From assembly GCF_031458255.1 (NCBI RefSeq), contig NZ_JAVDYC010000001.1, forward strand, positions 4,411,001 to 4,475,000: DNA of 64,000 nt, written 5' to 3'. Position 1 is the first letter of the stretch; the number at the start of each line of letters is the position of its first letter. The position numbers and the translations under genes were made by a program. This DNA is from Catenuloplanes niger (GTDB taxonomy: Bacteria; Actinomycetota; Actinomycetes; Mycobacteriales; Micromonosporaceae). This document shows positions 60,439 through 64,000 of this stretch, piece by piece. The notes below the pieces were generated by a model. It had not been told where the DNA came from, searched no databases, and worked only from the letters and a program-made list of their open reading frames with translations.

Positions 60439-61835
60439 GCCTCGGTGCTCCTGGTGAAGATCGCGATCTGGGTGGGTGATCCGGCCGCCGGGTCGTCCTC
60501 GCCGATGCCGGCCAGCCGCACGGCGTACCCGTACAGCTCGGCGACCCGGGCCGACCACGCGGCGAACTGCTCGCGGGTCCACTCGAACCGGTGGTCGTGG
60601 TGACGCATGCCGTCGAGCTCGTAGTGCACGTTGTACTCCGCGTTCGGCGTGGTCACCAGCACCGCCTGCGGTGCCGCGTGCCCGAACACCGCGTCCTCCA
60701 GCGCGGCCAGCCGCGGCGGGTCGACGTGCTCGATCACCTCCATCAGCACGGCCGCGTCGAAGCCGCGCAGCCGGTCGTCGCGGTAGGTGAGCGCGGTCTG
60801 CCACAGCTTGATCCGCTCGCGCTGCCGCTCCGGCAGCCGGTCCAGCCGCAGCCGCCGCTCCGCGATCTCCAGGGAGCGGGTGGAGACGTCCGCGCCGACG
60901 ATCTCGGTGAACCGGCGGTCGCGGACCAGGTCGGCCAGCAGCGCACCGGGGCCGCAGCCGAGGTCCAGCACGCGCGCGGCGCCCAGCTCCCGCAGCGCGG
61001 CCAGCACGGCCGCGCGGCGCTGCACGGCCAGCGGCTGACGCCTCTCCGCCGCCGGCTCCTCGATGGTGTCCGGGTCCGCGATGTCGTCCAGCTCGGCCAG
61101 CCGGCTGTGCTCCTCGGCCAGCCGGGCCAGCGCGGCGCCGGCCAGCGCGCGGCGGTGCGCCAGGAAACGCCGGGTGATCAGCGCACGGTCGGGGTGGCCG
61201 GCCAGCCAGCCCTCGCCGGCCCGGATCAGCTTGTCGATCTCGTCCGGCGCGACCCAGTAGTGCTTGGCGTCGTCCAGCACGGGAAGCAGCACGTACAGGT
61301 GGTTGAGCGCGTCGGCGAGCCGGAACGTGCCGGTCAGCCGCAGCTGCACGTACCGGCTGTCGCCCCAGTCGTCGTCCAGCGGGATCGGCGTCACGGACGC
61401 CTCCCAGCCGAGCGGGCCGAACAGTCGCGGCGCGAGCTCCGCACCGCCGCGGCAGCGCAGCACCGGCACCGCGACCTCCAGCGGGATCGCGGTGCCGGCC
61501 AGCTCCGGCCGGTCCTTCGACGCACCGCGCAGCGCGCTGCGGAACACCTTCCCGAGCGCGGACGCGAGCATGCTGGACGCGGCGTACGGCCGGTCGTTCA
61601 CGTATTGCCCGAGCTCGGCCGAGTCCGGTGCCTCGGCCCCCCGCTTCCGGCCCGAGTGCAGCAGGTGCGGATCGATGTCCAGCAGCAGCGCCGCCGTGCA
61701 GCGTTCCGCCGTCGCCTCGGGATACATCACGTACGCCTGCCCGGCCGGCACGTCGAACCGATGCACCCGGTCCGGATGCTTGACGAGGAGATAGCCGAGA
61801 TCGGTGGCGGGCGTATGCGTGGTCGAGACGGTCAT
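60435..61835 (-). CDS. hen1: 3'-terminal RNA ribose 2'-O-methyltransferase Hen1
   Basis: A 466-residue protein. The N-terminal half (1-240) activates the Pnkp ligase; the C-terminal half is the methyltransferase with VLDLGCGPG (289-297) and the metal-binding EVIEH (Glu366, Glu369, His370). It methylates the 2'-OH at the break before sealing, so the repaired RNA cannot be cut again at that place. Encoded first in the hen1-pnkp operon. Confidence 0.95.
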   Translation of the reverse strand: MTVSTTHTPATDLGYLLVKHPDRVHRFDVPAGQAYVMYPEATAERCTAALLLDIDPHLLHSGRKRGAEAPDSAELGQYVNDRPYAASSMLASALGKVFRSALRGASKDRPELAGTAIPLEVAVPVLRCRGGAELAPRLFGPLGWEASVTPIPLDDDWGDSRYVQLRLTGTFRLADALNHLYVLLPVLDDAKHYWVAPDEIDKLIRAGEGWLAGHPDRALITRRFLAHRRALAGAALARLAEEHSRLAELDDIADPDTIEEPAAERRQPLAVQRRAAVLAALRELGAARVLDLGCGPGALLADLVRDRRFTEIVGADVSTRSLEIAERRLRLDRLPERQRERIKLWQTALTYRDDRLRGFDAAVLMEVIEHVDPPRLAALEDAVFGHAAPQAVLVTTPNAEYNVHYELDGMRHHDHRFEWTREQFAAWSARVAELYGYAVRLAGIGEDDPAAGSPTQIAIFTRSTEA

Positions 61836-61885
61836 CAGCACCCGCACATGATCCCAGGCAGCGACGCGAGTCTCGCTCGAATTAC

Positions 61886-61914
61886 GGGGTCCCTGCCGGC
61901 CCGGCAGGGACCCC
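61886..61914. terminator. Perfect hairpin between hen1 and the secreted-protein gene
   Basis: A 14-bp perfect stem (GGGGTCCCTGCCGG with CCGGCAGGGACCCC) with a single central base; in practice three to five bases would be unpaired. It lies four bases past the stop of the minus-strand secreted-protein gene and ends its transcript. Confidence 0.75.
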
Positions 61915-61918
61915 GGCC

Positions 61919-63289
61919 TCAGAGGAACCGGATCTCGGCCACGTCGTCGGCTGCGTCGCCGTCGGCGACCTTGAGGCTGAGCATCGTGACCGTGCCGGGA
62001 ACATCGGTCGTCGGCACGTCGATCACCAGCTCGAACCCGAAGAGCTGCTGCGCGCCTGCCGGGAATCGACTCTCCGGGTGTACGCACCGGTACTCGCCGG
62101 GAGCGACGGGTTCGCAGTTCTCGTCCGCGGCGGTGACGGTGACGCCACTCGGGAAGCGCACGTCCGCGTAGAGGCCCAGTTCCCCGTCCGCACTGTCGTA
62201 CCGGACCGAACCCGCGTTGCGCAGACCGACCTGGATCTCGTGCGGCACACCGATGGTTCCCGGTACGGACGCGCCGACCGCGGCGAAGTTCACCGGATTG
62301 CTTCCGGTCACTCTGATGACGAGGTTGTGGGTGGTGTCGGCCCACACGGTGTCGGTCTGGGCCCGCTCGACCGTGGACGCTGGCGCCCCGGCCAGGCTCA
62401 GCACGGCACCGGTGCCGGGGACGAACGTGGCGTCCGCGCCTCCCCACCGGCTCCGGGTGACCGTCCAGTCGACCGGCGTGTACCAGTTCAGGGAGCTGTA
62501 GATCGTGCTCGGTGCCCGGACGGAGGAGTCGACCCCGAGCGGCACCCAGGTCCGGTGGACCGCACCGGGCAGCACGTCCTGGTCGAACTCGCAGTAGGCG
62601 TACGGGAAGCTGTCGTCCGCCGGAACGTGGCAGTTGCTGTGGTTGCCGGCCAGCCGCAGGCCCGCGCTCAGGTCGAGGACGAGCACCGTGCCGTGCACCG
62701 TTCGCGTTCCCGGGTTGCTCACGCCCACCGCCGCCTGGAACGTGCCGCCCCTGGGTACGGTGCCGGTCACGTCGCCGGTGTCCGGGATTGCCAGGTCGAC
62801 GCCCTCGCTGACGGAGATGCGGCTGGTGCCGCCGGCGGTGCTGCCATCAGCCGTGACCGTGTAGGCGAGCGTGCCACCGGCGCCCGGTGCGGCGTCCGCG
62901 GCCGGGGTCACGATGAGATCGAAGAGCGGGTCGCTGTAGCCGTTGAACGAGTAGGGTCCCGTCCGTGTCCACGCGCACGTGATCAGTGTCCCGGCGTCGT
63001 CACATCCCCACCAGCCGCCCAGGACCACGTCCGGGACGATCGTGGCGACCCCGTCAAGATCAGCTGTGTTGAAGGTGAGAACGACGTTCCGGGCGGAGGC
63101 CCCCTGGTCACCCCGGAGTCGTACCTCCTGCGCCACCGGCGTCGAGCCGGTCGTGAGCGTGAGTTGGTCGAACGTGAGGTCGAGGCCGGGCACGGCAGCG
63201 GACGCGGGTGACCCGGGCAGGCAGAGCACGGCGGTGGCCAGGGTCGTGGCCAGGCCGGCGAGGACGGTGCGGACTGTCAGGTGACGCAT
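61919..63289 (-). CDS. Secreted beta-sandwich repeat protein (DUF11-like)
   Basis: A 456-residue protein with a signal peptide (VLAGLATTLATAVLCLPGSP, then ASAA). The mature part is beta-rich, with repeats of the type VGVSNPGTRTVHGTVLVLDL and VGLRNAGSVRYDSADGELGL, like DUF11/conserved-repeat adhesin domains. Paired Cys (WGCDD with ITCAW; NCHV with AYCEF; NCEP with RCVH) should form disulfides. There is no sorting signal; probably released or surface-bound. ATG 63289. Confidence 0.72.
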   Translation of the reverse strand: MRHLTVRTVLAGLATTLATAVLCLPGSPASAAVPGLDLTFDQLTLTTGSTPVAQEVRLRGDQGASARNVVLTFNTADLDGVATIVPDVVLGGWWGCDDAGTLITCAWTRTGPYSFNGYSDPLFDLIVTPAADAAPGAGGTLAYTVTADGSTAGGTSRISVSEGVDLAIPDTGDVTGTVPRGGTFQAAVGVSNPGTRTVHGTVLVLDLSAGLRLAGNHSNCHVPADDSFPYAYCEFDQDVLPGAVHRTWVPLGVDSSVRAPSTIYSSLNWYTPVDWTVTRSRWGGADATFVPGTGAVLSLAGAPASTVERAQTDTVWADTTHNLVIRVTGSNPVNFAAVGASVPGTIGVPHEIQVGLRNAGSVRYDSADGELGLYADVRFPSGVTVTAADENCEPVAPGEYRCVHPESRFPAGAQQLFGFELVIDVPTTDVPGTVTMLSLKVADGDAADDVAEIRFL

Positions 63290-63638
63290 GTGCGGCGAGG
63301 CCCTCCCGTAATCGGAAAATTACGATCCGTAGATTTCCGATGTGGATCTTAGGGGGCGATACCGGACCCGGCGACCCCGTGCCGCGTGACCCACGGCACG
63401 GCGCCCCGCCGGCCGCGAAGGCCGGTGCGCCGTGTGGGTCGATGCTCGGAGTTCTGTCCGAACGGTTGATCCGGCCCTGTGGAAAACTGGCCTGTGGATA
63501 AACCGGACCGCCTGTGGATAACTCTGGGGATAACCGCAAAACCGCAGGTCAACCCCGGTGGATAACTTTCCTGCGATCGTTCGCAATGATTTGGGTGTCG
63601 CGGGACGTCATCTCTGGGAGAGCACTCGGAGGTGCCCC
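63290..63638. other. Intergenic region with DnaA-box-like cluster
   Basis: A 349-bp gap between two divergent genes. Its right half contains the DnaA-box-like sequences; its left part has an AT-rich promoter-like stretch near 63310-63350 for the secreted-protein gene. No gene seen. Confidence 0.5.
63478..63565. promoter_or_regulatory. Five DnaA-box-like sequences in 88 bp
   Basis: On the plus strand: TGTGGAAAA (63478-63486), TGTGGATAA (63493-63501 and 63513-63521), TGGGGATAA (63525-63533) and GGTGGATAA (63557-63565). The two middle ones are the exact complement of the consensus TTATCCACA; the others differ by one or two bases. All face the same way. They lie 70-160 bp before the sigma-factor start. 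Confidence 0.7.
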
Positions 63639-64000
63639 TTGGACTATGCGGAGTTCGCCGACTCCCGGCTGCCCGCGCTGTCGCGGTACGCGGTCATGCT
63701 GACGCAGGATCCGCATCTGGCGCAGGACCTGGTGCAGGAGACGATGGTCCGGGTCCAGCTCAACTGGCGCCGCGTGGCCCGTGCCGACTCGCCCGACCGG
63801 TACGTCCGCCGCATGCTCACCAACCAGTACCTGGACTGGCGGCGCGGGTCCTGGCTGCGGCGCGTGCTGCTGCGCGCGGAGCCGGACGAGGCGCTCGCCG
63901 TACCGGGGGATCATGCCGAGGCGGCCGCGGAACGGGACCAGATCTGGGCGTGGCTCTCCCGCCTGCCGAAGCGGCAGCGGGCCGCGTTGGTCCTGCGCTT
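63639..64000 (+). CDS. SigE-family RNA polymerase sigma factor (partial, 5' part)
   Basis: The window cuts the gene after about 120 codons. The TTG start at 63639 has GGAGG six bases upstream. Region 2 is clear: LVQETMVRVQLNWRRV, with DSPDRYVRRMLTNQYLDWRR, and region 4 begins with LSRLPKRQRAALVLR. This is the SigE/SigM-like ECF group common in Micromonosporaceae and Streptomyces. It is headed by the DnaA-box cluster. An anti-sigma gene may follow outside the window. Confidence 0.85.
   Translation, partial: MDYAEFADSRLPALSRYAVMLTQDPHLAQDLVQETMVRVQLNWRRVARADSPDRYVRRMLTNQYLDWRRGSWLRRVLLRAEPDEALAVPGDHAEAAAERDQIWAWLSRLPKRQRAALVLR

Noticed and set aside
63478-63565. Reading the DnaA-box cluster as oriC
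   Set aside because: Too few boxes, no dnaA, dnaN or other origin genes in view, and a sigma-factor gene directly downstream. Kept only as a DnaA-binding candidate.

Overview
The window is very GC-rich chromosomal DNA from an actinomycete. Gene content (twin DUF6458 membrane proteins, XRE/DUF397 pair, HspR-controlled dnaK-grpE-dnaJ, bkd operon, dynamin-like GTPase pair, SigE-family sigma factor) suggests Micromonosporaceae (Actinoplanes/Catenuloplanes-like). The family is an inference; nothing here fixes the species.

1-10.0 kb is the right-hand part of an integrated actinomycete element (AICE type). On the minus strand, a coupled operon runs from a DUF6284-like protein through a small protein and an SpdB-like membrane protein to a TraB/FtsK-type DNA translocase. 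Beyond the translocase stop lies a cluster of six GCTAGC sites that may be the transfer locus. Facing the operon is a GntR repressor fused to a P-loop kinase-like domain, translationally coupled to a second P-loop kinase; inverted repeats lie between the two units. Cargo follows: two small unknowns (one DUF6907-like), an XRE/DUF5753 + DUF397 pair, and a visibly AT-richer two-gene cassette of an ABC-type ATPase plus DUF4435 TOPRIM protein, which looks like a PARIS anti-phage system. The element ends at a 3' fragment of a tRNA-Gly gene near 10.0 kb. A second, decayed fragment near 10.75 kb suggests an older integration. The integrase, replication genes and intact tRNA would lie left of the window.

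11-41 kb is ordinary chromosome. It holds a GT1 glycosyltransferase with a divergent TetR, a LuxI/FeeM-like acyltransferase, a phosphoribosyltransferase, a membrane SpoIIE-type phosphatase, a FadE-type acyl-CoA dehydrogenase behind two TTAC-N6-GTAA sites, sixA between two DUF6458 genes, trhA, an orphan pxpA, a thioredoxin/NHL protein, a 1122-residue low-complexity membrane protein, the bkdABC operon, two dynamin-like GTPases, and dnaK-grpE-dnaJ-hspR. An exact HspR operator (HAIR) lies before dnaK, and another before clpB 9 kb further on.

41.0-42.1 kb has no credible gene. It holds a 39/42 inverted repeat pair, a 25-bp perfect hairpin and a short minisatellite.

42-64 kb holds a KhtTU-like K+/H+ antiporter, clpB, a six-gene operon (DUF4178, DUF2617, DUF4247, DUF350, lipoprotein, membrane spermidine-synthase-like enzyme), membrane proteins and an SDR, pyrE, an ArsR repressor, a DedA protein, the Hen1-Pnkp RNA-repair operon, a secreted protein, and the 5' part of a SigE-family sigma factor preceded by five DnaA-box-like sequences.
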